This document shows, piece after piece, positions 31,161 to 43,571 of a stretch of 64,000 bases of DNA. Source of the stretch: Karstenula rhodostoma CBS 690.94. Taxonomy: Eukaryota > Ascomycota > Dothideomycetes > Pleosporales > Didymosphaeriaceae. The stretch is from assembly GCA_010093485.1 (NCBI GenBank), contig MU001498.1, forward strand, positions 363,697 to 427,696. Reading direction: 5' to 3'. The position numbers and the translations under genes are program-made. The notes below the pieces were generated by a model. The model was not told the DNA's origin. It made no database searches and saw only the letters and a list, made by a program, of their open reading frames with translations. How positions within the stretch are numbered: position 1 is the first letter of the stretch; every line of letters begins with the position of its first letter.

Positions 31161-32181
31161 GGTGGGAGTTCAGAGGTACGAGATGTAAGTAAGAAGTCGA
31201 ACGCCGGAGAGAATGATCGATCAGATTCTTGTAGACGCGTAGAAGTAAAATCGCGCACGTAGGCCTGTTAGTATACCTTAAAAGCATTTTAGAAGTGTTG
31301 AAAAATATGTGTACCATGATCCATGGTTTTCTAATTATTGACACGAACTACAAAGTAGCGTCCCATAAAGTGATAGACAAAAATATGGACTGCGACTGCC
31401 GCCTAATAGTAACACAAAATGAAGCGTTGTAAATGGGTAGACGAAGGGTTAGGTGCCAGATCCATGGCCCCCACCATACCGAACTTCAACCTTACCAGTA
31501 CCACGGTCATCAACACCACTTGCGCATTCAACGTATAGGTGTTGAGCAATCGAGCTAAAGGATGCTTAAAGCTACTAAAGCAGCTTCTGATACGTCAAAA
31601 TTCTGCGTTTAGATTTAGTACAAGTGTACGGCAACTTAGACGTCACATTCGAGATGCGCCTTGACGCGATCGACTCAGCCCCCATCGCTTATGCGTTTGG
31701 ATCGGCCCCGAGTCGGCAAGGCTCACCGGCCGCTTTGTTCGCCACACACTCACTCCCACAACTTCCCCCTTCTTTTCTTCCTCACGTTCTGTTGGACATG
31801 GAGAAAAGCATTTAGGAGGGTGCTTTCTGGATGCGATCAGGTTCGAGAGGTATCGCGGTCTACTGTACCGTGCATGACGGGAGCCTGAGTATAGTTTGGT
31901 GGAAGTCAGGGGCGGAAAGGTATAGTGCCCAGGAGGAGATACGAGGGCTCGGTAGTCTTGGAACCCGTGGTAGGTAGGTAGCGGGCGAAATAGAATAGTA
32001 CGGCGAGGCCGTCACGGCGAGGCTATGCAGCTGGACATCGGTGAGGGTTTGCAAATGTGCTGGGGGGTGTTGTAGGTTCTACACGTACGGAGGGTGCATG
32101 TGAGGATGTAAGGAAGGATGTACAAAAAGATACCATATCGCGTCCGCTCCCTGGCATTCATCCACACGCCGCCAAACAAAC
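31161..32181. other. intergenic, AT-rich patches, no supported gene
   Basis: About 1 kb between divergent genes. The part at about 31260-31620 is AT-rich with many TA steps and could be decayed repeat. No frame is supported. Confidence 0.45.
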
Positions 32182-32878
32182 ATGCCACACACAAGCACCA
32201 CCGCGTTCGACAAGAGACAAGGCATGTTTGTGAAACTCGTCGCCATCGTCGCCGTCCTCGATACCATCTCCTGGGCCGTCTTCGGCGCCCTAGTTCACCT
32301 CATCTGCGTACAATGGGCCGCATATCACGCCGGGGTCCGCGTAAGCAATCCAAACCACCTAGTACGAAATCTAACCCAACACTGACTTTATACCCTCATC
32401 TCAGGCATGGGAACTCGCCGGCAGCCCCCAAGATTTCTCATGCACACCGTACTGCCAGGGCCACGAACCCTCCCACAGTCTAGTCGTCGCACTATACCTC
32501 ACGCTCCCCCTGCTCCTCGGCTCCGCCCTCGTCGTACCCCCCGCCCTCGCCCTCGCTATCAAGCACCGCCTCCACCCCAAACTCATGCTTGGAATCTCCG
32601 TACCCGCTTTCTGCTTCTGGACCGCCATCGGAACCTGTAACGCCCTCCTCCATAACCCCTACTTCAACGAAAACATGAATCCTGACTTGGTCGATCGCAC
32701 GTGGCAGGTTGTGGCGGCGTTCCAGTGTTGCGAGGGTGCAGTGTGGCTGGTGTGTGTGGTGGAGGCGGCGCGGTGGTTGCATGCACATAATAAGGAGAAG
32801 TGGACTGCAGGGGCGGTGGCCGCGGGGGAGAGGGAGAGGGCGAGGGCGGATGCCGGGCCGCCGCCGTATCCAGCGTAA
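32182..32878 (+). CDS. four-TM membrane protein, unknown function
   Basis: Two exons (32182-32340, 32405-32878; 64-nt GTAAGC..CAG intron) give 210 residues. The sequence starts MPHTSTTAFDKRQGMF. Four hydrophobic segments are visible: VAIVAVLDTISWAVFGALVH, LVVALYLTLPLLLGSALVV, LMLGISVPAFCFWTAIGTC and VVAAFQCCEGAVWLVCVVEA. A loop between the first two TMs holds two Cys (FSCTPYC) that could pair. The C-terminal tail is basic/acidic, ending PPPYPA. The layout resembles many small uncharacterised fungal four-TM proteins; I cannot assign a function. Confidence 0.72.
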
Positions 32879-33354
32879 AGGAGGGCGGATGTAAGCAGGG
32901 GGTGGGAAGATTTCAAAGGGTCTACGCGTGAATGTTCGCAATCGTGGAGTGTACATACCTGTTACGTTTGATATAATGTCTAATATAATGTCCAAGTAGC
33001 TGTGGACTTGTGCCAATTCCAAAGGCAAAGTTTTGACTTCTAAGCGGCAAAAGCTGGAAACTGACACTGCAGTTACTCCCGATAGGTAAACAGCTCCGAT
33101 AAGAGAAAACCCTGCGCGCGCATTCAATGGCTCTGGCACCTCGGAAAAATCAACCTTCGTCAAATCAGTTCACTTTCTACAGCGATGACACTAGGTTGCT
33201 GCCTGAGTCGCGTGAAAACAAACTAGAAGGAAGGTCCAGGCTTCGGTACCAACAAAAAGACTTGGACATTGAAGATAAACAAGGAACGAGCGCACACACG
33301 GGCAACCCAATCATAGCACAAAACCTCAAACCCCAACGCCATCCACCTGAACCC

Positions 33355-34959
33355 TCACACCCTAATCTCTACAACCTCCTCTCCATCACTTCCTACCACA
33401 ATCCTCACTCCCTTCTCCTCCTCCTCCATCTTCCACTCCCTCTCCACTTCACCAACCTCTTCCTCTTCCCTAACCTCCTCCACACTCCGAAACAGCCTCC
33501 TCGCCGCCCTAATCTCCCCCGCACTCCCACCTCCACACCCAAACGCGCAAGCCCTCCGACCACATGGCCTCCAAAACCTGTACTCAGCGACCTGGGGTTC
33601 GCTAAGAGGCTTCACTGCCAGTAGTCCACTGTCCACACTGCGATTGCTAGTGTACGACAGCAGCGTGCCGGAAGCGGTGAGTGGGGACGCGGTGCTCGTC
33701 TCGAAACCGTTTGCTATCTGGATAGCTGGTGGAGGTGACGATCCTATGTAAGACGACGGGGGCGAGGGATATTGGAAGGAGGGATGCGAGAAAGATGGAG
33801 GAGACACTGAAGGCTGGTGTGAGAGGGATTGGAAAGCTTGTTTGCCGGCTATGTTCATGAGCATCGCGGTTCGAGGAGACATTGGATGCGTTGGACTTGT
33901 TGAGCTGAGCGATGCAATCGACGGCGACCGGTGAGGGCTGCCGGGAGTGGAGCTACGTGGTGGCACACCACCGATTCTCGTTTCGGGGACGAACGTCATG
34001 TTGGTCCAGCCCTGCTAGGCCTGGTAGTGATTGTTCTTCATATCTTCGTCCGTGATAATGCCTGCCTTCACGAGCTCCTCGAATTCCAGCCTTTTGCTCG
34101 CCTCGGCGCTAGGGTCCCAGTGCGCGGACAACTGATGAGGTTTGCCCGACATGTAGGGTCCATCGATGCTCATGGGACTCGTAGGACTCATAGACTTCAA
34201 GGGACTGGAAGCAGGACTGGTAGCCTGGGGTGTCGCAAGCCCAGATCCAGCCTCGGAATTTGGCGATGGGTACAATTGCTTTGCGTTGAAAGTCGGCGAA
34301 AGTGCGCTCGGGTATCCCGGATATCGGCATCCCACGTCAGTCAGCAGAGAAAGCTTGGCATGGCTTCGCTGAGTAGGAGTTGTCTCTAATGCAGATGCAT
34401 CAGTGTGCATGCCCACCATGTCGAGTACCGGAGCGAGATCAATGCCACCACGGTTAGGCCTCAGCGGTGTCCAATAAGGCAAAGATGAGTCAAAAGAAGA
34501 CATCAGGGATGGCCTGTGGCCCAGATGTTCCTTTGGTAAGCTGTGCGAGGTGGGCGATGGTAGCTGGTAGAAAAAGTCGCTGTTGGAAGAGGCTGCGAAG
34601 GAGTTGGTGTGGCTCAAATCAGTGGAGAACGTTGAGGCGCCTTCGCTGGTAATCCGGCGAAGAGCCTGAGCAGCGAGGGGACTCAGGTCTTCCGAGCGAG
34701 CAAAACGAGCATCTTCGACGATCCAGAGACCGCCATACTGTTGCCACGGGAAGCTGCGTAAGAAATTGTCCTCTGGATAGACATCGAAGCCAAGGGTCTT
34801 CGAGCGGAAAAACGCATAGAGGTACCGGACATCTGGAAACTGACGAAGAACCTGTTTCAACAAAGCTTAGCATGCAATCGAAACAGAAACGTGACATCGA
34901 ATGACATAGCTGGGACGGGAAGGCGTATTGTGATGATAGATTCCAATCATGGTGGCCAT
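33355..34959 (-). CDS. Ser/Pro-rich fungal protein split by one in-frame TAG
   Basis: The upstream part (34959 to 34015) appears to start MATMIGIYHHNTPSRPSY. It splices into VLRQFPDVRYLYAFFRSKTL at an AAACAG acceptor; the donor there (GTCATT) is weak, and exons further upstream are possible. It continues with YPEDNFLRSFPWQQYGGLWI, a long Ser/Pro-rich region and the helix FEELVKAGIITDEDMKN, then NHYQA and TAG at 34017-34015. The same frame then stays open for 5 codons and another 214 codons (ATG at 33999) to 33355. That second part has a Ser/Pro-rich stretch and a compact motif, EYRFWRPCGRRACAFGCGGG, then an acidic helix. The second part has no room for its own promoter. One gene with readthrough, or one with a nonsense change, explains this best. 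Function unknown. Confidence 0.55.
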
Positions 34960-35097
34960 CCATGCGTGTATCTAGATAGCGCGAACGTCTGAGGCATCTG
35001 TGCTAGTGCTATGTGCTATGTTGGTCAGGAGGGGCAGGATTGTTTCCTACATCCCAAGCGGGGAACAACGGCGGATGAGCCGTGAGCCTGAAGCTGA

Positions 35098-36733
35098 TCA
35101 GTACATGTTCCTGCTGCTTATCAGGAGAGAAACCCACATGAGGATCTCGAAAGCAGCGTGCTTTCGCAACTGTTTCGCCACTCTCCGGTAGGCGTATAGC
35201 ACCTCAGGTCTAGGTGATTTGATATCTTTCCGTCCAATCAATTTGTGCATTGCTGGACTAGTGCTGTACATCGGGTCGAATACCATCAGGTTGCCTGTAC
35301 CGTCGCGACGGCGCTCGAAGCCGATGATTGTGATAGAATGTCCGGGTTGCTGGAGATAGATGGGCGGTAAGAGGGTTTTGTAGACGTTTGATCCGTCGCT
35401 AACAGCTGCTTGTGCGAAATATTTCTCGATGGCTGCAAGGAGGCTGTCGTGAGCTTCTTTCGAACCATCCCGATTATCGCTGAACATTTGGACGCCACAG
35501 TCGATCTCAGTAGAGAGGAAAAGGGCTTGAGCCTGCGCCATGTCAGTGAGTCCTATCGAACACACTATCCTCAACCTACCTCTGGAGTGCCGATGTATTT
35601 CCTGGTGTCTCGGATCCCACCTGTTTGCTGTCGGCCAATAGTGTTGATTCCCTTGTCCCATGCCCTTTCTATCAGATCCTGAAGCTTCAAAATGCCCGGT
35701 GTACGGCCTGGAAACTCCTCATGCCCTTGAGCCCTTGAGCCCTGGATGTAAGAAACGAGCATCTGGATGTTACGGTAACCACAGAAGCCGCCCTCCTTTG
35801 GAGTCTTGCCGATATGGAGTGTAGACGGGTGACAGTAGTAAGCTTCCTTGACGGAACGGTCCAAAGCCGATAGTTGAGCCAGAATGGGAACAATGCCAGG
35901 CGTTTCGTTCTGTACACTTTCCTGTTTGATGAGGCGGCCGTCACGACCAATACGGTTCACGAGGGTTATCTTGGGACCGGCGGCAAGCTGGTCGTGAAGC
36001 CATTTGGGCATGCGGTCTTCCCACGCGTAAGGACCGAGCTCAGCACGCTGTTCATCACAGTTAGCTTGTACCACAATTCGAGGTGGGTGCGCAATATACG
36101 TACCCCAAGACGACAGTTGCTGGATGGGGGCTTGATCTTCCTATCAGTCCGGGCAAATGGGTTGAACGTCTGGATGCTGCGCGATAAAGTACTCTTCTCG
36201 CTGCTAGTCGTATTGCTTCTGCCGCGCTGGCCCCTCTTCTTGGACCTGCGCGCAGGGTCGTCATGTCGCCGCAGAGCTTCCGGAAACTCGGTGTTGAGGT
36301 CGTGCTCTAGGAATGAAGGTTTGGAAGATCCCGCATGATGAGCGTTGGGCTTTGAGCCATGCATTTTAGCTCTGTTTTTGGAACGATACTTTCCGGTAGT
36401 CTCGTCGAATGATAATGATTCTGCGGCGTGGTAGTCGAGATGTTCGTTGAAGTCAATGAGGAGGATTGATTCGCCGCAGTCGGGTTCGGGGCACTCCACC
36501 GTGTTTTGGTCTTCGTCGGAGGCAGGTGTTAGCTGAGTGTCGGTTGTAGAAAGTGCAGACCGAGGTCTCTTAGGCAACGGCGGTGGGAGCTCCTCCGGAT
36601 CATCTTCGATCCTAAAAGGTGAATCCGTTGTGTGTACCTGTTCGAAATGAAGCTGTATAATATATTCATCCGTCGGAAGGACGGTAAAGTCGCATAATGG
36701 GCACTCAAGCAGCTCTGTTGAGCCTGCCATCAT
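35098..36733 (-). CDS. ZUP1/Mug105-like C78-family deubiquitinase with N-terminal zinc fingers
   Basis: Three exons (36733-36104, 36047-35580, 35532-35098) encode about 510 residues. Two C2H2-like fingers lie near the start: CPLCDFTVLPTDEYIIQLHF ending in EQVH, and CPEPDCGESILLIDFNEHLD ending in YH. A basic Ser-rich linker follows. The peptidase C78 domain has the catalytic Cys in EGGFCGYRNIQMLVSYIQ, the His in QQPGHSITIIGFERR and the Asp in NLMVFDP. The family includes human ZUP1 (ZUFSP), a Lys63-chain deubiquitinase linked to DNA damage, and fission yeast Mug105. Fungi of this type generally lack UFM1, so a ubiquitin target is more likely than UFM1 (inference). Introns GTACGT and GTAGGT keep frame exactly. 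Confidence 0.85.
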
Positions 36734-37674
36734 GGGCAGTTAACGTGCTGGCGCACGTTGCCGATGCAAACAATTTTGGGGAGTGACAGCGCGGTGACAG
36801 AACACGACCTGTCAGTTGTTCCGTCGACGAGTTTGAAGGTCGGCTTGAAGGTTGTTCTGGCGGTTACGTCTTATGGAATGTGGCGTGGCTCAGCATACGT
36901 GATGCTCCTCTACTGTCGGCACAAATGACCCGCGCCTCTGCAGCTGACGACGCAAAGCAGACCTCAGGCCGTGTGCATGTGTGGCGCAGTTGAAATCATG
37001 CATCGATGGCCAGAGAGAGAGAGAGCGATAGTTGAAGGGTTGAATCCGCTGGAAGATGTCGTGGTAGAGAAGTCACGTTGGTTGCGAGTAGCTGAATAGG
37101 GAAATCGTGCCTACTAGTTTCGCCAAGGATGAACTCACCGCCAAACGCTCCTACTCAAATGACTTATTATGGTACAGTCTTTACGACTGTGACAGTACAG
37201 CGCCAGGACAAAAGTGTGAGAGTACAGTGTGTAATCCAAGTCAGCACTGTGAAACATTTTGGCAGTGATTGCGATTATCCATTATCACGCACACGCAGCC
37301 TGTGGGGTCATTCAATCCGAATCATACGCTCACGTTCATTAACGCTACCCACACCACAAAAACTATGCACAAAAACCCCGGCATCCACGATGCCAGCCAT
37401 CGAAGCAAAGCCGCGGCCCCCGTCCGCCTCCATATCCCAGATACTTGTCTCACATCATAACCCTCTCGCTTCAAAAACGTCTGATCAAACAAATCTCACA
37501 TTACATACCCAACATGTTCGATTCAGCTCGACGCCCTATGCCCGCCCGGTGAACACGTGACCAAACGCAAGTCAAGCAGACCGCCTTACAACTACAGATA
37601 GGTATTCGTCGTCGCGTGATGTCTAGTGGTTTCAAAAGCGCCGGAAATAACAGATCAAATGCAAGCCAGCCAGT
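36734..37674. other. intergenic, no supported gene
   Basis: About 0.9 kb. It contains a short GA microsatellite near 37013-37025. The upstream part is the likely ZUP1-like promoter. The 143-codon plus-strand frame at 37129-37560 shows no domain. Confidence 0.5.
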
Positions 37675-40600
37675 TTATGCAGCTACTTCTTCCTCGATCA
37701 TAGGCTGCCCGCCGATGATGTCGCCGTTGACGTGCTCAAACTCCATCTTCTCTTGCTGCGCGATGGCCTGCTGAGATACTATCTCGGCAAGACGCTTCAG
37801 GCGAGGGGTTTGCAGCCCTGTAATAATGATTAGCTCTGATTTTGTTGCGCGTAGCGTCAAATGACTTACAAGAAGGAGTGTAAGTCTCCAAAGCTGTGAT
37901 GACCCTGGGCTCAGCAATCTCATAGGGACCCGAGTCTTCCATATCTACCGCTGTCAAGAGCAGAACATCGCTCTTCTCGGTTACCCGTGAAGCAACGGCC
38001 TTCATGATCTCGCCATTGATCGGCTGTTCGTAGTCGGCGACAAGATACTGGTTGAGCAACTTCTGGATCTGGTTGGGCGACAGCATCCAGCAAATGTCCT
38101 GGATGATCTCGATATCATTCAAAGTAGCCTTCTTCAGTTGAAGCAGCTTGGTGGCCTGCATCAAGTGCTCAAGCTGAAGGGTACCCTCGGGCATGTCGTG
38201 GGATTTGCACCATTCCTCAATACGAGTGATGTTGTAGTTGATCTGAAGACCACGCTTCCAGGAGAGGAAGTTGCGCCTCATGAGCAAGTCGTTGAAGGCA
38301 GTAACACCGACAAGTCTAAGGAGCTCTGTGACTGTCTGAGTGACGATTGAGTCTTCAAGGTAGTAAGCCTTCATGGCCTTGTAGACGTTATTCAGCAGGC
38401 TGAGCAGGTTGTCCATGCTGTAAGCAGGGGAGCTGTTGCTCTGAAGAAGTTTGCCGAGGAAGCGGTTGCTCTCGTTCGTAACGAAACCGGGCAGGGACTG
38501 CGATTCGATGATCGCAGGAATGATCATTTTGTGGAGCTTCTTCTTGAGAACCTTCATCCAGGTGTGGTATATGTTGAACTCGAGGCTCTCCAAATCGTGC
38601 TTCACGATCTCCAACAAACGGTCGTACTCGTAGTTGTCGGTCTTCTGCTGCTCGTACCAGTCTTCAGCGAGGAAGACGAATGAAAGCATCTCGTGGACGT
38701 TGGACAACCAGAAAGCGCCGGGGTTGACGGCCTCATCGCCGTCGTGCTGCATCACCTCCTGTTGGATTGACTGCATAACGTTCGCAAGGAAACGCTCGGA
38801 TTCCTTGACGAAGCCGTTGTTCCACATCTCAGACGTGACGAGGTTGATGAGGTAAGCAGGGAAGAGCACCTCCTTGTCCGTGGGAGGGGGAGTAGTGGTT
38901 GGCGAGGGGATCTTGAGGTTCTTGATCAAGCCGAGAGTAACTTCATCGTTGAGGTTGTCCTCATCACCAAGAATGTTCTCGAGCTCAAGCTCGACATTGT
39001 CCAAGTTGTTGTTGAATGTCGAGCCAGAAAGGTTGGGGCGATGAACAGTAGAGCCGACAGCCATGGAGACAGGGCGCGGGCTGTAAGTCTGGCTGAAGCG
39101 GTCCAAGTCGCGTGTGTCGGGTCCAGCACTCCGTCTCTTGGGCTTCTTCGACGAAACAAGGTTGATGAGGCTCGCCGCCATTGGGGTGTGTCCGTTCTCA
39201 AGATGTCCAGTGCTGATCGGTGCAGTTCGCTTCATGACCTCAACTTGCTCTTGCAGCTCGTTGAGCTGTTGGCGCAGAGTTAGCTTTTCCGTTTCCGTGA
39301 TGTTGCTTCTCCGCTTGGCAGATTCGAGATCGTCTGTGGTCTTCTTGAGCGAGGTGCGCAGTTGCTTCTCCTCCTCTTGCAAGTGGCGAATCTTCGAATT
39401 GCTCTCGTCGTAGTTGGTCTGGAGCTTCTTGAACTCTTCCTCTATCGCGCTCAACTTGGCAGCAGTGATACCAGCTTGGTTGGCCTCTGCCTGAAGCTCC
39501 TTTTGTCGGTTCTCCAAAGCACGGCTTCGTTCCTTGTACGATTTGATCTGGCCTTCGTAGTTCTCGACCTGCTGCTTGAGAGACTTGTTTTCTTGCCTCA
39601 TAGAACCCAGATTTTGTGTGAGTTCGACAACCTTGTTCTCCAGCTTGTAGGAGATGTTCTTGAGATCGCGAGCCTCGGCACGGAGAGACTTGTACTCCTT
39701 GCGAGCCCTCTTTCCCCTCCACAAGGCCTGGATGAGCACAATCTTCTTCCTGTATTGTCTCCAAGCGCGAAGTTGCCGCTGAGACCTCCAGGAACGCTGA
39801 ATGATACGTGCGGCATCTCCAAGTCGCTTGTCGAGTATATTCTTCCGGCAAAGATAACCTTTCGCGGCGGCCTGGAACAGAATGACTGAGTTTCTAACCA
39901 CATGGAATCGTTTCCTGTCCTTGGTACCGCGCCACACGCGCTGAATGGTCGTTGCGGCCTTGACCTGCCTAGCCTCTTCTGCGCGTTCTCGGGTGATATA
40001 TCCTCGGGCCAAGGATTGGACAGAGATGATGGCTTCACGCATCTCTAGATATAGACGGCGGTAGTACTTGGCTCGGAGGTTCTTTTGGATCATGATAGCA
40101 GCATCGTTCAATCGTGCCGAGCGCAAGTTCTCAAGGAATGCAAGCATACCAGCACGGAAGAAGATCTTGGTAAGACCCATCTGGTACTTGTCGGTTCCAT
40201 CGTTCTTGCCATCACCTAAAGCCATGTGGAGGATTGCCTTAGCCATGTTGCGGATTTCCGGTGTCCAAGACGAAGACGGCGTCAGCATGTAGTAGCGCAT
40301 GGCAAATTCCTCGTAGGTCCATCGCGTGGGGTACCCAGCGCAGGAGATGCGGACCGTCTCGAGAACACCACAAGCTCGAAGCTGGTTAAGAACCATAGGG
40401 CCTTCAAACTTCCAAGCCTCCTTAGCCTCGTTGGGCTTGATACATCGGATGTAGTGGACATCTGTAGAGTTGATGGTGTTCATGAGCTCGATGAGGGAAG
40501 ACTTGAAGATGCCACCGAGAGTTGGCTTCCGGTTCACAGCGACCCTCCTACCGGTTTTCGCTGAGGCGGTGGCTGCGTTTTCCTTGTCGCGAATTGCTGC

Positions 40601-42635
40601 CGCAACGTCCAGAACCTGTATCAAGAACTTGTTGCTCGAAGCCTTGAGAACTTCCATATGCTCGTCTGGCACGGTGTCTCGGTTCTTCTCAATAAAGCCT
40701 TCGGACTCATAAGTGACCGGGACAGCATAATGCTTGACGGTAAATGCTGACTTTCCGAACCGGGGTTTTTGGTAGAATTCGTGCTTGTTGTCGCCGAAGA
40801 AGTTGTGGTGCAGCTTCGTGACGAATTGGTCATCTGAACCCATGGGAAGACGCGACTCCTCGTCCAGCAAAGCTAGCACACCGAGTTTGCCTTCGATCAA
40901 ATCGATACATTTTTGGTTATCCGCAAAGTCAATAAAGGTCCAGTCGATCTCTTCTCGGAGATATTCTTCTTGCTCTAGCTTGAAGACGTGCTGGTTGAAC
41001 TCTTGCTGCAGCTTCTCATTTGCATAATTGATACAGAACTGTTCGAAGGAGTTTTTCGCGAAATGTTCGAAACCGTAGATATCGAGCACACCAATGAACG
41101 TCTTGGCGTTTGCGAGGACTTCCTCGGTGGCCAGACTCTCGTTAGTACGCTCAACAAGCCAGTCGAACAAGCTCGAGTAGATGAATTTGGCCACGGAATC
41201 TCGAACAACGACAGCGGCCTGTTTGGTGAGGTTCGAAACAATCTTTTCACCTCGCGTAATCAGCTGCTTCTTGACCGTCCATTTGGCAAAATTCGCTGCG
41301 TTGATTCCGAGCAGCTCGCAAGCCTTCACAAGGGATGGTTCAGCAGGGTCGAGTGCCGAGTCAGTACGAGTAGCTGTGATCTGAATATTTCCAATGTGCA
41401 AGAGTGCAGCAAGCAGCCGCCAGAGCTGGGATTGTGTCTCTGGCGCAACACCAATAGTTGTCAGCGATTTCCGCGTTGCATCGAATTCTGCCTTGTCGTC
41501 CACACCATCGATGGTCGGAGAGCTCCCTTGGTTGAGATAGCTAAACTCTTCTACGGTTTTCAAAGATAACTCTTGAGTTTCGGCCTCTGTCGCTCCCTTG
41601 ATCATTTGGTAGAAGATGTGGTAGTTTCGCTCCTTCAGCGGCTGGAAGACCAACCGCGATCGTTCCAGCAAATATGTCCGTATCTTTGCACCTGTGATGT
41701 CTGTCTCTTTATTGAACATGATCTCAATATATTTACCGAAGCGGGAGGAGTTGTCGTTTCGAGTCGTTTTCGCGTTACCGAAGGCTTCCATGATGGGGTT
41801 GGTTGCCAGGATCTGCTCTTCTGTCTCGCTCATAGAGTCTGCTTTGCCTCTCCGCTTGCCGGGGTTGTCGGGCGACTCCCGGGTCGCGAAATATCGCATA
41901 ATGTATTTGGCGCTGACAGTTTTACCTGCTCCGGATTCACCAGAAACGACAATGGTCTGGTTCTTGTCGTCTCGCAACATGTCTCTGCCGAGTGTTAGCA
42001 CGTGGTATCTTGTCTCGCCGCCCATCAACGATTGACGGAGATGACGACTAGGCCAACGTACGCAAAAGCTTCTTCGGCAATGGCGAACAGATGCGGCGCG
42101 CCATAGGACCTCTGCTTCCCGGCATAGACCTGCACCATTCCAGGTACATATAGAGAGTCGACTCTCGCAAAGGGATTCGCTGCTATCAGCACGATACCGG
42201 AATATGTGTAGATCTCCTTCTGCGCATATCGCAGTCTGATGGCCTGGAGCACTGTGCACCGTCAGTTTGTAGCCAGTCACTTGTGTCTGCCGAACATACC
42301 GGCCGGCTCGTTCAGATGCGAGAGATTGGTGAGATCGTCGCTGGCTTCGAGCATGGCCGGGTTCATCAGCGGCGGGAGGTTCGGGTCGTTGCCATCCTGG
42401 ATGGCGGCGAGCGTCGTCACCACCGTCTTGGTCTGGGGCCACGTTGTCAGCTACTTGCAGGTCCCGCACTGCCATGCTTCGTGTGTCTCTGCTCGCATAC
42501 CTCGCCATTCTCCACGGTGAAGACCAGCGTGACCTGGTCGCCGGCTACCTGCTTGTCGGTGACCTCAGAGGCAACCCAGCCCTCGGCCGCGTCGGGCTGC
42601 CAGGCCCGCGTGCCAACATCGAATATGTGCGCCAT
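37675..42635 (-). CDS. MYO2: class V myosin heavy chain
   Basis: Five exons (42635 to ~42501, 42432-42300, 42251-42062, 41984-37870, 37817-37675) give about 1,571 residues. The N-terminal SH3-like segment is AHIFDVGTRAWQPDAAEGWV. The motor has P-loop GESGAGKTVSAKYIMRYFAT, switch I NDNSSRFGKYIE and switch II DIYGFEHFAKNSFEQFCINY. It is followed by six IQ-type repeats (for example AATTIQRVWRGTKDRKRF), a coiled coil (~920-1080) for dimerisation, and a C-terminal dilute/globular cargo-binding domain (RNFLSWKRGLQINYNITRIE). It walks on actin cables and carries secretory vesicles and organelles to the hyphal tip (known for MyoE/Myo2). The uncut frame continues upstream and downstream through introns and gives wrong ends; the spliced ends match the family. 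Confidence 0.96.
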
Positions 42636-43571
42636 GGTGTATCCTCGGAGTGCGTCTCGTCGAGGGGGTGGCCGCGGTGATAGCGGGCCTACTCAGGGTC
42701 CAGGTCTCCCTTTCAGTGTCTGGCGGTCAACGTGGTGCCTCCGGCGGCGGGTGTGTCGGGGCGCGGCGGAAGACTCGCTGTCTGCAAGCAGTGTCGCTGC
42801 GTCACAGAGCGGAATGCATGCCTCGCGTGCGTAAGTAAAGAGGGCGGGTGTTGTGCAGCTGTTTAATGGAGGTGCCGACTGCTGGAACGCGGACCTTCAC
42901 TAAGTTTAACCTCACCGCCAACAGCCCGCCCACAGGCAAGCAGGGGCACCACGCCACACCAGCCAATGGCGCCCTGCCAAGCGACCCACCCCGAGCACGC
43001 AGCTCGACGCCGTCTCACGAGGATGCAAGAGTATGCACCATGCACCTCAGACGCGCAGCGACCAGCGACCAGCGGCTTTGCACCCGCTAGCAGTTGCACA
43101 CGTCCTCCTGCGAGGCCTCTCGCACGCCCGTCGCCCGTCGCCTGCTGAACCGCTGTGCCGACCGCCACGGGGCTCCACGGCTCAGTCCCGCCCGTCAGAC
43201 CACGGCCGCGTGGTGGGCATCTGCCAGCGCCCGCGGTAACACATAAATGCCCCCTTTCTTTCGTGCTTGCACAAGCAGTCTCCTCGCAAACGTCTTGTGC
43301 TTCGACGCGCTGCTCATCTCGTGAAATAGCCTCATATTATGCTTGTCCTCTGAAACCGCTACGTGAAGATCATCAGACACATGCGTGCAAAACAAAAACT
43401 CTATGCGCCTCCTTCGATGCACTCCTAGACACGAGTCTGAACGCCATGTTGAATACTTTTGGCTGCGCGAGTGCCACCAGGATAGTTGATAATTCCATGC
43501 CCGATTCAAAATTCCTCGCACGTATAAACAAAAAAACGTCTCACCCGTCAGCACGTCCCGCCCCGCTTCGC
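42636..43571. other. intergenic: upstream region of the myosin gene
   Basis: About 0.9 kb lies between the myosin start and the 3' end of the next minus-strand gene. Composition changes from C-rich (about 42890-43200) to AT-rich (about 43240-43540). No supported gene. Confidence 0.5.

Noticed and set aside
33127..33624. 165-codon plus-strand frame overlapping the end of the Ser/Pro-rich gene
   Set aside because: C-terminal half is Pro/Leu/His low complexity antisense to an acidic coding region; no domain.
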